Positions 1 through 8,800 of a stretch of DNA of 10,241 nt are shown in pieces; positions within the stretch are counted from its first letter, which is position 1, and each line of letters opens with the position of its first letter. This stretch comes from Auxenochlorella pyrenoidosa (lineage: Eukaryota > Chlorophyta > Trebouxiophyceae > Chlorellales > Chlorellaceae). The translations under genes and the position numbers were made by a program. The DNA is taken from contig KQ481983.1 of assembly GCA_001430745.1 (NCBI GenBank), positions 1,193,152 to 1,203,392 on the forward strand. The letters run 5' to 3'. The notes beneath the pieces are model-generated. The model saw only the letters and a list, made by a program, of their open reading frames with translations, was not told where the DNA came from and did not search any database.

Positions 1-10
1 AAAAAACCCA

Positions 11-30
11 ACACACACACACACACACAC
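11..30. repeat. (AC)10 dinucleotide repeat in intron
   Basis: Ten perfect AC units are followed by a C-rich tract (31-58) and the CTGCAG acceptor of the first visible exon. The C-rich tract probably serves as the polypyrimidine tract of that intron. The repeat is a simple microsatellite. Confidence 0.9.
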
Positions 31-67
31 CCCACCCCACCACCCCTCCCCCCCCCCTCTGCTGCAG

Positions 68-1010
68 TGGTGGTGTGCACCCTGGCGGCCGTGAGCAGCA
101 TGGTGACCGGGGTGCTGGTGGGGGTGCTGGGCCTGGCAGAGGCCCTCCCGCAGACAGTGGGCGCAACGGTGGTGCGGCTGATCAGCTGGGCGTGCATCCT
201 GCTGGGCGTCTCAGGTGGGCGGGCCTGCACCCTGCCTGCGGTGTTGTGCGAGCCCGACGCGCCGCGGCACGGCCGGCTGTCCATGCTGCAGGCTGCTGCT
301 GCGTTTCTGGGCCAGGATGCAGTGTGGCGCCAAACCGGAGATCAGCATGCCCTGCCATGCTGCCGTCCGCGCTTGTTTCTTTGCTTGTCTGGGAAGTGCA
401 CCCTGGTGTTTGAGCGAGTGCCGCCCGCGCGGTCCCAAGTAGGCGCTCGATGGGCAATGCTCCGAGTCCAGCTGGCCTGAAGTGCTTGGCGCCCCACCTG
501 CCCCGCCCTTGCCTGCCCCGCCTGCTGCAGTGCTCGCCAATGGCGCGGGAGGGACGCGGGAGCTGGCGGCAGTGCTGCTGGCCAAGCTGCCGGCGGGGGT
601 GTGGAAAGCGCTGCCTGTCAGGTAGGGGCCGCACTGGGCAAGGGGTGCCACGGCCCTGGTGCACCTCCTGAGGGCATGGCTTGTCTGTGGCAAGCGCAGG
701 ACTTGTGGCTGCCTTGTTTCCAACGCCCAACCGATCTGCCGGGGCGGCAGGCGCTGGGCATATCTCTCCAGTCGGCTTTCTGTACATGCACGCAGCGGTG
801 CTGCGGGGGCGTCGCGGCGCAGGCACGCCTGCACGCCTGCACGCAACTGGAGCAAGTTTCCCTGGCATCCTCCTCGCCCTGCCGCGCCGCTCCCGCCCGC
901 CCTGCAGCGTCGCCGTGAAGATCAAGAGCTGGGCCACGCACCGGGTGGAGCTGCCCGAGCTGGCAGTGCCCGAGCTGGCCGTGGTGCCGGGCGGGCATGC
1001 AAAGGCGTGA
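68..1010 (+). CDS. C-terminal exons of a multi-pass membrane protein, possibly DMT/NIPA-like transporter (5' partial)
   Basis: Three exons fit in phase: 68-214, 531-621 and 908-1010 (TGA at 1008-1010). The introns, 215-530 and 622-907, run GTGGGC...CTGCAG and GTAGGG...CTGCAG. The first exon follows a C/A-rich tract and CTGCAG, so the gene begins upstream of the window; about 112 residues are visible. Two hydrophobic helices are clear: one around TLAAVSSMVTGVLVGVLGLA, and a second around VVRLISWACILLGVSVLA, separated by a short loop with E and P. A polar tail follows, with KIKSWATHRVELPEL and a repeated PELAV. The small-residue helix, the glutamate near its end (GLAEALP) and the next helix resemble the last two helices of drug/metabolite-type transporters, including the NIPA magnesium-transporter branch. 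That assignment is inference from shape only. The exon chain is well supported because all phases close. If the last intron is retained, the protein stops at TAG 623-625 instead. Confidence 0.6.
824..845. repeat. Short 8-base tandem repeat in intron
   Basis: The unit CACGCCTG is repeated about two and a half times in the last intron of the membrane-protein gene. It is one of many CCTGC-rich low-complexity pieces in the introns of this window. No function is implied. Confidence 0.6.
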
Positions 1011-1222
1011 CGCTGCGCCCCTCCTTGACCCCCATATGCCGTGACAAATCCGGATGCCATGATGATTCCCCTGTGCAAAACAGCTTTTGGCAGAGGAAAC
1101 AAGATGAGAGAGAAGGGTGGCCTCCAGGTTTGCTGGCAGGTGGTTATCAGTTTGGGGCAGGTCCTACACTGTAGAAGGCCAAAGAGTTGGCAGGGGCACT
1201 ATCAAGAGCACTGGCGGCATGT

Positions 1223-1244
1223 CCTGACAAGCCTGCCTGTCAGG
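1223..1244. other. Small inverted repeat (hairpin)
   Basis: A perfect 7-base stem, CCTGACA pairing with TGTCAGG, encloses an 8-base loop (1230-1237). It lies about 215 bases after the membrane-protein stop codon and could fold in a 3' UTR. The right arm and following bases repeat the CTGCCTGTCAGGTAG found at the donor of that gene's last visible intron (611-625). Confidence 0.5.
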
Positions 1245-1381
1245 TAGCTTTGATTGCGACTGCGAAATGTGGAGTCTTTGCCTGTCCAGCCCCAACTGGC
1301 ATCATTCAGGCTGCCCAAGCCCCTCTTCTGTACGCCTACCACCCTCTGTCAGCATCAGCATCCCGCACTGGTCGCTATGCA

Positions 1382-1386
1382 TTACA
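1382..1386 (-). terminator. Candidate polyadenylation signal TGTAA (minus strand)
   Basis: TTACA on the plus strand reads TGTAA on the minus strand, the usual green-algal poly(A) signal. It is the only copy between 1011 and 3038 in the orientation of the gene ending at 3039. The distance of about 1.65 kb from the stop codon makes it uncertain, and a 5-mer is expected by chance. Confidence 0.2.
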
Positions 1387-3038
1387 AGGAAAGAGAACAC
1401 GGGTGCACTGGCAGGTTGGGATGCTGCTGGGATGCATCGGGTGGTTGACATCGAATCAAGAAAAACGAGCAAAGGCGGGGCTGGTTGGGTACGGTTGGGA
1501 AGCTGTGCGTAAAACGAGGACCACCTCTTAAGTCGGGCACGCCACGCGTGGGGAGGGGGAAGCGAGGTCAGGCACCCTTGCTTGTTGAAAGAAGGGGCCA
1601 GTCGGGGGCAGGCCTCAAGTAATGGACGAGACGCCGCCAGCGGCAAAGGAGTACGGGGCGCACAGGGGCGTTAAGAAGACACTAGCACACAGGGTTGGTT
1701 GTTGATGGACAAAACCAGCACAAAACGGTGTGGCATTGATCATAACGCGGAGGGAACGTGCGTTTGCTGTCCCGCAACACGCGGAGGGCAGACGGAGCAG
1801 GAACAGTGGGAAAGAGGGGGAGCTGGCGGCGCAACAGGTGTCGTCATGCGCTGGGGGCGCGCGAGTACAGGCAAGAGCGCGACGCACAAAAAGGCGGGGC
1901 GTAGGGGGTACAGGTGAGGTGCCCAAAAGCCAACTGAAGGGAAGTGAGCACGGGGCGGTTCAAGGGAGGAATTTAGGGAGAGGTGGGCAGGGCGCCGCAA
2001 GTGTGTGGTTGGTGCAAAAGCGCCAGGTGCTGCCAGGGCAGATGGGTGGTGATGCGGAGGGGGGTGGGTGGAGTGGGCAGGCTGCAGGCCGGGGCAAACT
2101 GCCGGCGGCGCACTAGGGGGCAGCTTTGCAGCCGCCCCATGCGTATCGGGGGCCGCCGGCAGGGCGGGCCATGCCCGCCAGCCCTTGTGGCCTGCGGCTG
2201 CATGGGGAGGGATTGGGGTCAGAGCGGGGAGCGTGCCTGGCGATGGGCGCCAAACTGGGACGGCGCTGGAAACAAGGAGGCAGACGGAGAAAGGAACGGG
2301 CCACGGCGGCGCCGGAGGGCGGCCGCACGCAGATGAAATAAAGGTGGAGTGCGGTGAGCATCCGTCTTCTGGGCGACAGACAAAAGGGGAGTGCCGCCGA
2401 GGGCGAGGGAGGAATCAAGGCGTTATGTCAGGTGTACCTGCCTACAAGAGCAGAGGGCTGGAGTGTGCGAGAGTGCGCGCAGGGGTTGTGAGCGCGCACT
2501 AGCAGCCCAGGGGGCAAGGAGGTAACTGGCCTAGCGGAAGTACGGCGGCAGGGAGGATGAGCCGGGAAACGAGCTCGGGAGCACAAGGAAACTGCAAAAC
2601 TGAGGTGGCAAAGTAAATTCAGGGGGATGAGAGGGGGGAGACCATAGGGGGACCGGGCGGTGGCGAAAAAAGAACAGCAATCAGTGCGGCGATTGAGGCT
2701 GTTACGTGAGGAGGGCGGGCTGGGCGCGGAGGCGGCGGGCGCAGGGCCCGCCAGCCCCCCGCTGCGAAGGATTCGGGGGGCGGGCGGGCATGCTGCCCTG
2801 GGTGGTGCAAAGCCGCTGCCGCAGCCGCAGCCGCGCCGGTAGGGCATCGTTCAAGGAGACGGGCGGGCCGTGGGGAGAGCGGATGCGCCGCGGGCAGAGC
2901 CAGTGTACAAGTGGCTGGCCCGCGGATGCCGGCCTGACGCCTGCCAAGCTGCTTGCCACACCGCCTGTTGCTGCCTGGCTGCTTTGGAGCCAGGCACGCG
3001 GCGGAGGGGGGGAGCCCTTGCTGCGCGCCGAGGTACCT

Positions 3039-4252
3039 TCACAGGCTGAGGCGCGCGCGCAGGCCGTCTGCGGCCTCGGCCAGCAGCAGGCTGGAGGTCG
3101 GGATGGGCAGGCAGTCGGGCGTGGGGCTGTTGGTGAAGGCTGGGCCAGCAAACTTGGTGGGCGCGGGACCGCGCGGGGCCGTAGGCTTGGGGCCGCCACC
3201 AGGGGAGCGCAGAGCGGCGCCCGCAGAGGCAGAGGCGGCCGCCAGGGCGCGCATGCTGAGCACGGGCTCGGGGCGCTTGCGCGGCGGCGACTGGCGCTGG
3301 GCAGGCGGGGCAGCTGAGGCTGGGGGCGCCGGCTTGGCCGCGCCGCTGTCGCGCTGGTGCTTCTTGCCGCCGCTGCGCGGCTTGCGCTGCTGCGCGGGGG
3401 GCGAGGACATCTCGACATCGCTGCCGTCGACGCTGGCGCGGCCGCCAGAGGAGGCCGAGGAGCTGGGCTTGCTGCCGCGGCGCGCGTGCTTGGCCTGCAT
3501 GACCTCGCCCTCCTTGCGCGGCGGGCTGCCCGCCAGGTGCGAGGAGGAGCGGTCGTGGGCGTGGCGCTTCAGCCCGCCGGGCACGGCCACCGGCTTTGTG
3601 GCGGCGCCGCGCCTCCCGGGCTGCAACGCCTGGAAGGTGGCGGCACCGCCGGCATCCGAGGAGTCGAAGAAGGGCACCAGAGCACGCTCCTGCAAGGGCA
3701 AGGTCGACATACAGCAGAACTGGTGTCAGGAGCAGCCGAGGTTGGGGCAGGTCTGACACCAGCAATGTTGGGATGGGCACCGAGGGTGCTGCTCAGTGCT
3801 GCTAACACAAAGCTGCAGGGCGAGCTGCGAGTAACTGATGTTTGCTGTCGGAGAGCCAGCGGCCCCTTTGCCGCCGCCTGCCCTGAGCACTCACCACGAG
3901 CGAGTCGGTGGCAACCTCCTTGCGGGCGCTGGCGGCAATGAGCCGATCCACGAGCATGTCGTTGTCGCCCTTGAAGGAGCGGTGCACGCGCTGCAGCGGC
4001 AGGCAGGCGCCGCCGACTGGGCAGTCAGCAGCCTGCGCCGGAAGCTGGCTCCTGCCAGCTCGAACAACCCCTTGGCACGCGAGCAGCGAGCCAGGCAGGG
4101 CGCGGCCCCAGGCCCGGGCGCACTCAGACCCAGACCCGCGATGCAGTCGAGAAGAACCCTGGCGGCGGTTTGGCGCGGCCCTTCGGGAGGAGAGCTCCCC
4201 GAGCGTGCCTCACCTCCATGGAGTGAACAGGCTGCAGCACGAGGGTGGCCAT
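3039..4252 (-). CDS. PNRC/Edc1-motif protein, putative mRNA-decapping cofactor (complete, 3 exons)
   Basis: Minus-strand exons are 4252-4214 (MATLVLQPVHSME), 3990-3895 and 3689-3039 (stop TGA 3041-3039). The introns are GTGAGG...CTGCAG and GTGAGT...TTGCAG, both phase 0, and give 261 residues. The start ATG has a strong context (GCCATGG) and is the only ATG that chains to exon 2. Exon 2 has a charged segment, FKGDNDMLVDRLIAASARKE. Most of exon 3 is disordered and basic, rich in S, P, G, K and R, with NLS-like clusters (PPRKRPEP, QRKPRSGGKKHQR). Residues 225-242 read FAGPAFTNSPTPDCLPIP, followed by a leucine-rich helix (SSLLLAEAADGL). This matches the PNRC/Edc1 short motif, in which LPxP binds the EVH1 domain of Dcp1 and the flanking part stimulates Dcp2. 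A role in decapping or nonsense-mediated decay is inferred from this motif alone. An alternative start at ATG 3710-3708, inside intron 2, is open and in frame with exon 3 and would give 223 residues. Confidence 0.72.
3099..3152 (-). other. PNRC/Edc1-type short linear motif
   Basis: This span encodes residues 225-242 of the preceding minus-strand protein: F-A-G-P-A-F, then S-P-x-P, then L-P-I-P. The order and spacing match the family pattern in which an aromatic-A-G segment precedes a proline-rich LPxP core. It is the only strongly patterned stretch in an otherwise low-complexity protein. Confidence 0.7.
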
Positions 4253-4597
4253 GGCGCGGGCGGGCGGGTGCGAGAAGGACCTTCACGGGGTGCGTGTGAG
4301 GGCCGGCGGGGGTTGCGGGCGCCGGCAGAGACGCGAGTGGGAGGAAAGGGCTGCTGTGCGGGGCCGGGGAGGGCCTGTGAGCAAGTCAGGGAGCGGCTGG
4401 TGCAGCGGGGGAGGTGACGCAGAAGGGGTGCAGTTCTGTGCTAGAGCGGAAGGGATAGGGCGTTAAGCCCGGGCGAGCGCTGAGAATTATGGTGCCGGAG
4501 CAGGCAGGGGCCGCCTGAAGAGTTCTGCTGCCTGGACCCCAGCCAGCTGCATGGGCTCCCCAGGCCCTCGCCGTTTAAGGTGCAGCTCTCCCTGTAA

Positions 4598-4613
4598 GGT
4601 CGCGATCGCAACC
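4598..4613. promoter_or_regulatory. 16-base near-palindrome around GCGATCGC
   Basis: GGT-C-GCGATCGC-A-ACC is symmetric except at one base pair. It lies about 345 bases upstream of the PNRC-motif start codon, within the shared divergent region. Its form suits a dimeric DNA-binding protein, but no regulator is identified. Confidence 0.25.
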
Positions 4614-5594
4614 CCAGGCTGGAAAGGCGGCGAGACTCGCGCTGCGTGCCCCGAGCAGCAACTGGCTCGGGAGCCGCCGCCCGTCAGCCGCGGGCTGACT
4701 CCCACCCTGCTCCTGCTGCCTGCCCTGGCCTGCTCGAGGGCCTGCCACACTCCCATGCTGCTCCAAGAGGTTTCAAACGATGCTCTTCCAAATTTCTCTC
4801 AGAATCTGTTCTTGTGAGGCATCGGCAGGGACGCTCCTGTGGCAGTACCAGAGCCTGGAGCTCGCCGCCAGCGCCTGCCTTGCACAGTGGAGGTGTGTTG
4901 GCAGCTGAAGCAGCGCCAAGCTTGCCACATCATGGGGTCCGGCGGCACACAGGCAGCAAGGTGACTCGGCTGAGGATGTGCTCTGCGGTGAATGTGCGCC
5001 CCTCTGGACAGGCAGCACAGTGCATGTGGTCTATTATTTCAAAAGCGGTGCAGCATGCCAGCTCTTTCTCCAGTGGATGCATACATCAGCTCTGTACTAC
5101 GGGCGCACAAAAGGGGGAAACCTCAGCAGGACCATGCCTTTGGAGGCAGTGAGCAAAGCCGCGCACGCGTCTAACGTAAACGTACACGCATCAACGGAGT
5201 ACGCCTTGCGATGCTGCTTGATTCAGTACTCACCTGCATTAGCAAGTCGGTGCAGTGCTGGTAGTATTGCTGCAGCCAAGGTGGTCGTGTTTTCCCCTCC
5301 AGCTGGGGCGTGCAAGCGTGTAACAGTGGGGCAGATGGGTGGACCAAGACACAGCGGGGCGACATGGAGAACCAACCCTGGCCTACAGGAGCCTAGGGTG
5401 GTCTGATCACACACTATTTCAGCCTGCATTTGTCCTTGGAGTTGCTGGCTGCTTGAAGAGAGCTTGAGAGCCAGACAGACCTAGACTTTCTCCGTCGACT
5501 CTCCTCTGGGCGACCGTCTGGAAGTATTCAAGTACCTTAAGTCCTAAGGCCACAATTCGGAGACTGTGGACCCCCGAAAACCTCACAATCCCCC

Positions 5595-5651
5595 ATGTGC
5601 CACAGGTGTGAACGCCCTGTTGTCTGGCAGTCCCGCATCCGCATTGGGTAG
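5595..5651 (+). other. Possible upstream ORF, 18 codons
   Basis: An ATG at 5595 opens 18 codons (MCHRCERPVVWQSRIRIG) and stops at TAG 5649-5651, all before the kinase start at 5837. It counts as an upstream ORF only if transcription begins before 5595, which the sequence cannot show. Confidence 0.3.
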
Positions 5652-5688
5652 CCGCATTTCGCTTCCGACGCAGTAACCTGGCACGAGA

Positions 5689-5796
5689 ATGCCCTGCCGT
5701 CGCCTCTGCTGTGTGGTTGCACCAACCTCGCTGCTGCTGCCGCCGCCGCCCGCCTTCCCTGGCACGGCCCGCAGCTCCTGGCGCAGCACAAGCTGA
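5689..5796 (+). other. Possible upstream ORF, 35 codons
   Basis: An ATG at 5689 opens 35 codons, beginning MPCRRLCCVVAPTS, and ends at TGA 5794-5796, just 40 bases before the kinase start codon. It is in a different frame from the kinase. The peptide is rich in R, C, S and P and resembles nothing I know. If transcribed, it would lie in the leader and could reduce initiation at 5837. Confidence 0.35.
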
Positions 5797-5836
5797 GTTG
5801 GACCGGCCCCAAGGCAGCACCTCGTTTGTGACTGAC

Positions 5837-8800
5837 ATGCGGCGCTCGGCTGCATCCCTGCGGCTGGTGACGCTTGAGTCTGCTGCTGTGCACGGCCGAA
5901 GATGCGGGCAGCCAGCTACCGCAGCGCCCAGCAGCAGCGGCAGCGGCGGCAGCAGCCTGTTGGCGTCCCTGCGCAGCGCTGCCTTCAGCGCAGGATTGAC
6001 GAGCACAGAGCCAGGTGTTAAAGTAGCGCAGCGGGCTGCCAGCTCTGTTGCCGCCTGCTGCTCAGCGGCCACGCCCGCGACTGGAGCTGCGGCAGTGCTG
6101 CTGGCGGCCAGCCGGCGGGGCGTGCACGCGGCAGCATCGCGCTCGCACCTGCCAGCAGGACTCCCGCCGCATGCGGCTGTCCCTCAGTGCGCGCGTCTCA
6201 CGACGCGCGCAGGCCTGGCAGCCGAGGTCGCGGAGGCGGCGGCGGCTGCAGTGCCGGCAAGCTGGGCGGCCAGAGGCGGGCGGATGCGCTCGCGAGTGGC
6301 GGCCGCCAGGAGGCAGCTGGCTTGCCGCATGGAGTGGGCGCTCGGCCGGGGCTACCACGCCCGGGAGGCCTTCTTCAATGCCATCTACATGCAGGCAAGG
6401 GGGTGGGGAACACGCTGCGAGAGAGCAGAGATGCGGCAGGAGGGATGGGTGGGGGCGGCTGGCTGCCAGTGGCGCTGGTGTGCGCCCCCCGCTCGGCTCG
6501 TCCCCCTTGCTCCGCGGTGCGGCCTGCAGCCCTGGCAGGCGCCCACTGCTTCTCCCTCCCCTGTTCCCGCCCCGCAGCCCAACTGGAGCAAGTCGCTGCT
6601 GCTGCTGCTGGCCGAGCGGCTGACGCGCGGGGACCCGCGCTTTGCATGGTGCTACAGCACCCCGGTGGCAGAGGTGAGTGCTGCATGGCGGCCTGGGAGG
6701 CAGGCATGGATTTGATTCTCGCCCCTTTTTCACCGTGCGGAGAAGCGCTGGCAGGCCACGCCCTGGGCCCGATTGGTGTGGGTGCGCCACGGGCGCGGCG
6801 GCGCCGTGTTCAGCACCGCCAGCTTGTGGGTGGCGGCAGGCATGCCTGCCGGGATGGCCTGCTGACCCTTCTGCCGGTGCCTGTGCGCGCGCCCCTCCCC
6901 GCAGTCTGAGGAGCTGCTGTGCGAGCGGGCAGAGGAGGAGCCGGCGGGCCTGACGGCCCTGCAGCGCGTGCGCCGCTGGGCCGCCAGCCTGGCGCGCCTC
7001 GCCTGGCTGCTGCTGCTCTTCTCGCCGGTGGTGGCGTCGGCGCCCTTTGTGGGCGACCTGCTGGGCATCTCCCGCGCCCGCTGGCTGCGCCTGCTCAGGT
7101 GCGGGCCGGGGGCCGCGCCTGCCGCGCCTGGTGCAATCTGGCGATTCGCAGTTCACTGGGAGTGCCGGGAGCCGGTGGCTCGCCCGCTGCTGCCGCCTGC
7201 CAGAGGCCGCTGCTCCTGCCTCCGTCTCCTGAGCGCACGCTGCTCCCCACCCCCAGTCTGCGCCGTGCCCAGCTCCTTGGCTGCAGGCCAGGGCGCGTTG
7301 TCGTGGCCTGCTGCCGACCAACCCGGCCTGCCCTCCAGTTGCTGCACATGCTCAGGTACCCGCACGCCCCCCCACCCCTCTGCCGCAGGTGGACGCTGGA
7401 GCAGGCGGGCCCGGCCTTCATCAAGTGGGGGCAGTGGGCGGCCACGCGACACGACCTCTTCCCCCCCGACTTTTGCGACGAGCTGGAGCTGCTGCACTCC
7501 CAGGTGCGCGCCGCCTGCGCCCGGGCAGCAAGCGACGGAGCCCGCCTGGTGCTACGCAGCCCGCCCGGACGCCAGCGAGATGGGCTGCACCGATGCGGCC
7601 GCGCCTGCGCTGTCCAGGCCGTGGCCGCCGCCATGGCGTGGGCGCCCCGCCTGCCCATCAACAGCTCACACCACCCCCTCACCCACCCACCCACCGCCCC
7701 CACCCCGCAGGCCCCCGCCCACGCGCTGCCCTTCACCGAGGCGGCCGTGCGCCAGGCCTTTGGCTTCGGCGTCACCGACCTGTTTGCCTCGTTCGAGCCC
7801 GAGCCGGTGGCCTCGGGCAGCATCGGCCAGATCCACCGCGCCGTGCTGAGCGACACAGGGGCGCGCCTGACGGGCATGGAGCCAGGTGGGTGGGCGCCGG
7901 GGGCAGCCCGCTGGGGGTGCAGGGCGGCCGGCGGTCTCGCGCTGCGCGGCTGCGCCCTGTCTGGCACCGCCTGCCAGAGGCAGCAGGTGGCCAGGGGAAG
8001 CGTCGTGGCGTCGTGCACCCTGCGGCCCCAGAAGCACCCGCTGCCCGACCTGTTGCCCAACCAGCAGCCTGTCTGGGTCGTAAGATACAGCCCACCGATG
8101 GCCCCCCCACCCCCCACCCCCCACCCCCCACCCAACCCCCCGCCACAGGTGCGGTGGTGGCGGTCAAGGTGCGCCATCCGGGCGTGAGCGAGGCGATTGA
8201 GCGCGACTTTGCGCTCATGATGGTGGCGGCCCAGCTGGCGGCCCAGCTGCCCGCGCTCAGCACCTTCCGCCTGGAGGAGAGCCTGAAGCAGTTTGCGGCG
8301 CCGCTGCGGGAGCAGGTGGGCTTTGGGGGTGGGGTGGGGGCGCTGGGGCGCTGCTGGCGGCCCCGCCTTGGCGCCTGCGTGGCACCTCTGGGCGCGGCTG
8401 TGTTGAGCGTTTTGCACAGTGGCAGGCTGGACCAGCGCAAGGCTGCTGGCTCTGAGCAGGCTGCGGTGCAGGACAGGCCTGAGGCAGGCTAGGTGGTTGC
8501 CGGTTGGTTGCACAGGCAGGCCTGGATCGTGGTGGGCACGCTTTCCGCACCCCTGCACTTCCCACGGGCCGGGTGACCCCACTGTGCCCTGCAGGTGGAC
8601 CTGGCACGCGAGGCCACCCACCTGCACGCTTTCAACTACAACTTCCGCAAGACGGGTGCGTAGGGGGGGGGCTCTGGGGGGGGGGCAGAGGGGGCTTGGG
8701 ACGGAGCGGGCAGAAGGGGCTGAGGGCGGGGAGGGCAGAGGAGGTTTGGGGGTTGTGAGGCGAGGGCGAAAGGGAAGGGGGGCCAGGGCTGCAGCCAGAG

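Larger units (their letters stand above)
1011..3038. other. Convergent intergenic region, probable 3' UTRs; no gene recognised
   Basis: This 2-kb stretch lies between two genes that converge on it. Open frames exist on both strands, but their translations are rich in R, G, P and A, have no recognisable domain, and do not chain through splice sites, so I call none. From about 1.5 to 2.7 kb the plus strand is strongly G/A-rich. The green-algal polyadenylation signal TGTAA is absent from the plus strand here; a near match, TGTAG, occurs at 1170-1174, 160 bases past the upstream stop. On the minus strand the only TGTAA is at 1386-1382, which would give the minus-strand gene a 3' UTR of about 1.65 kb. 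Confidence 0.6.
4253..5836. promoter_or_regulatory. Divergent intergenic region holding both promoters and 5' UTRs; no gene recognised
   Basis: The region separates the start codon of the minus-strand PNRC-motif gene from that of the plus-strand kinase gene. Any promoters must lie here, but I see no convincing TATA box. The part from about 4.5 to 5.6 kb is visibly less GC-rich than the exons. Open frames such as plus 4978-5406 lack GC-ending codon bias, domain signs and splice partners, so they are not called. TGTAA occurs on the plus strand at 4593-4597 and 5319-5323, but no plus-strand gene is seen to end there. The last 240 bases contain two small upstream ORFs. Confidence 0.6.

Noticed and set aside
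1445..1460. TCGAATC resembling a tRNA T-loop
   Set aside because: No matching T-stem, anticodon arm or acceptor stem can be drawn around it.
1302..1646. Minus-strand open frame of 114 codons in the convergent spacer
   Set aside because: Low-complexity translation without domain signs or splice partners; probably non-coding.
2337..2342. AATAAA polyadenylation signal on the plus strand
   Set aside because: No plus-strand gene ends nearby, and green algae generally use TGTAA; most likely chance in an A/G-rich tract.
2851..3780. Alternative 309-codon minus-strand frame over the PNRC-motif gene
   Set aside because: It is a shifted frame of the same exon; it lacks the patterned motif and does not chain with the upstream exons.
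4978..5406. Open frame of 142 codons on the plus strand in the divergent spacer
   Set aside because: No recognisable domain, codon third positions not GC-biased like the real exons, and no splice sites linking it to neighbours.
7325..7350. Possible micro-exon inside kinase intron 3 (TTGCTGCACATGCTCAG before GTACCC)
   Set aside because: It resembles the exon 3 end, but inserting these 17 bases breaks the reading phase into exon 4, which joins perfectly to exon 3 without it.
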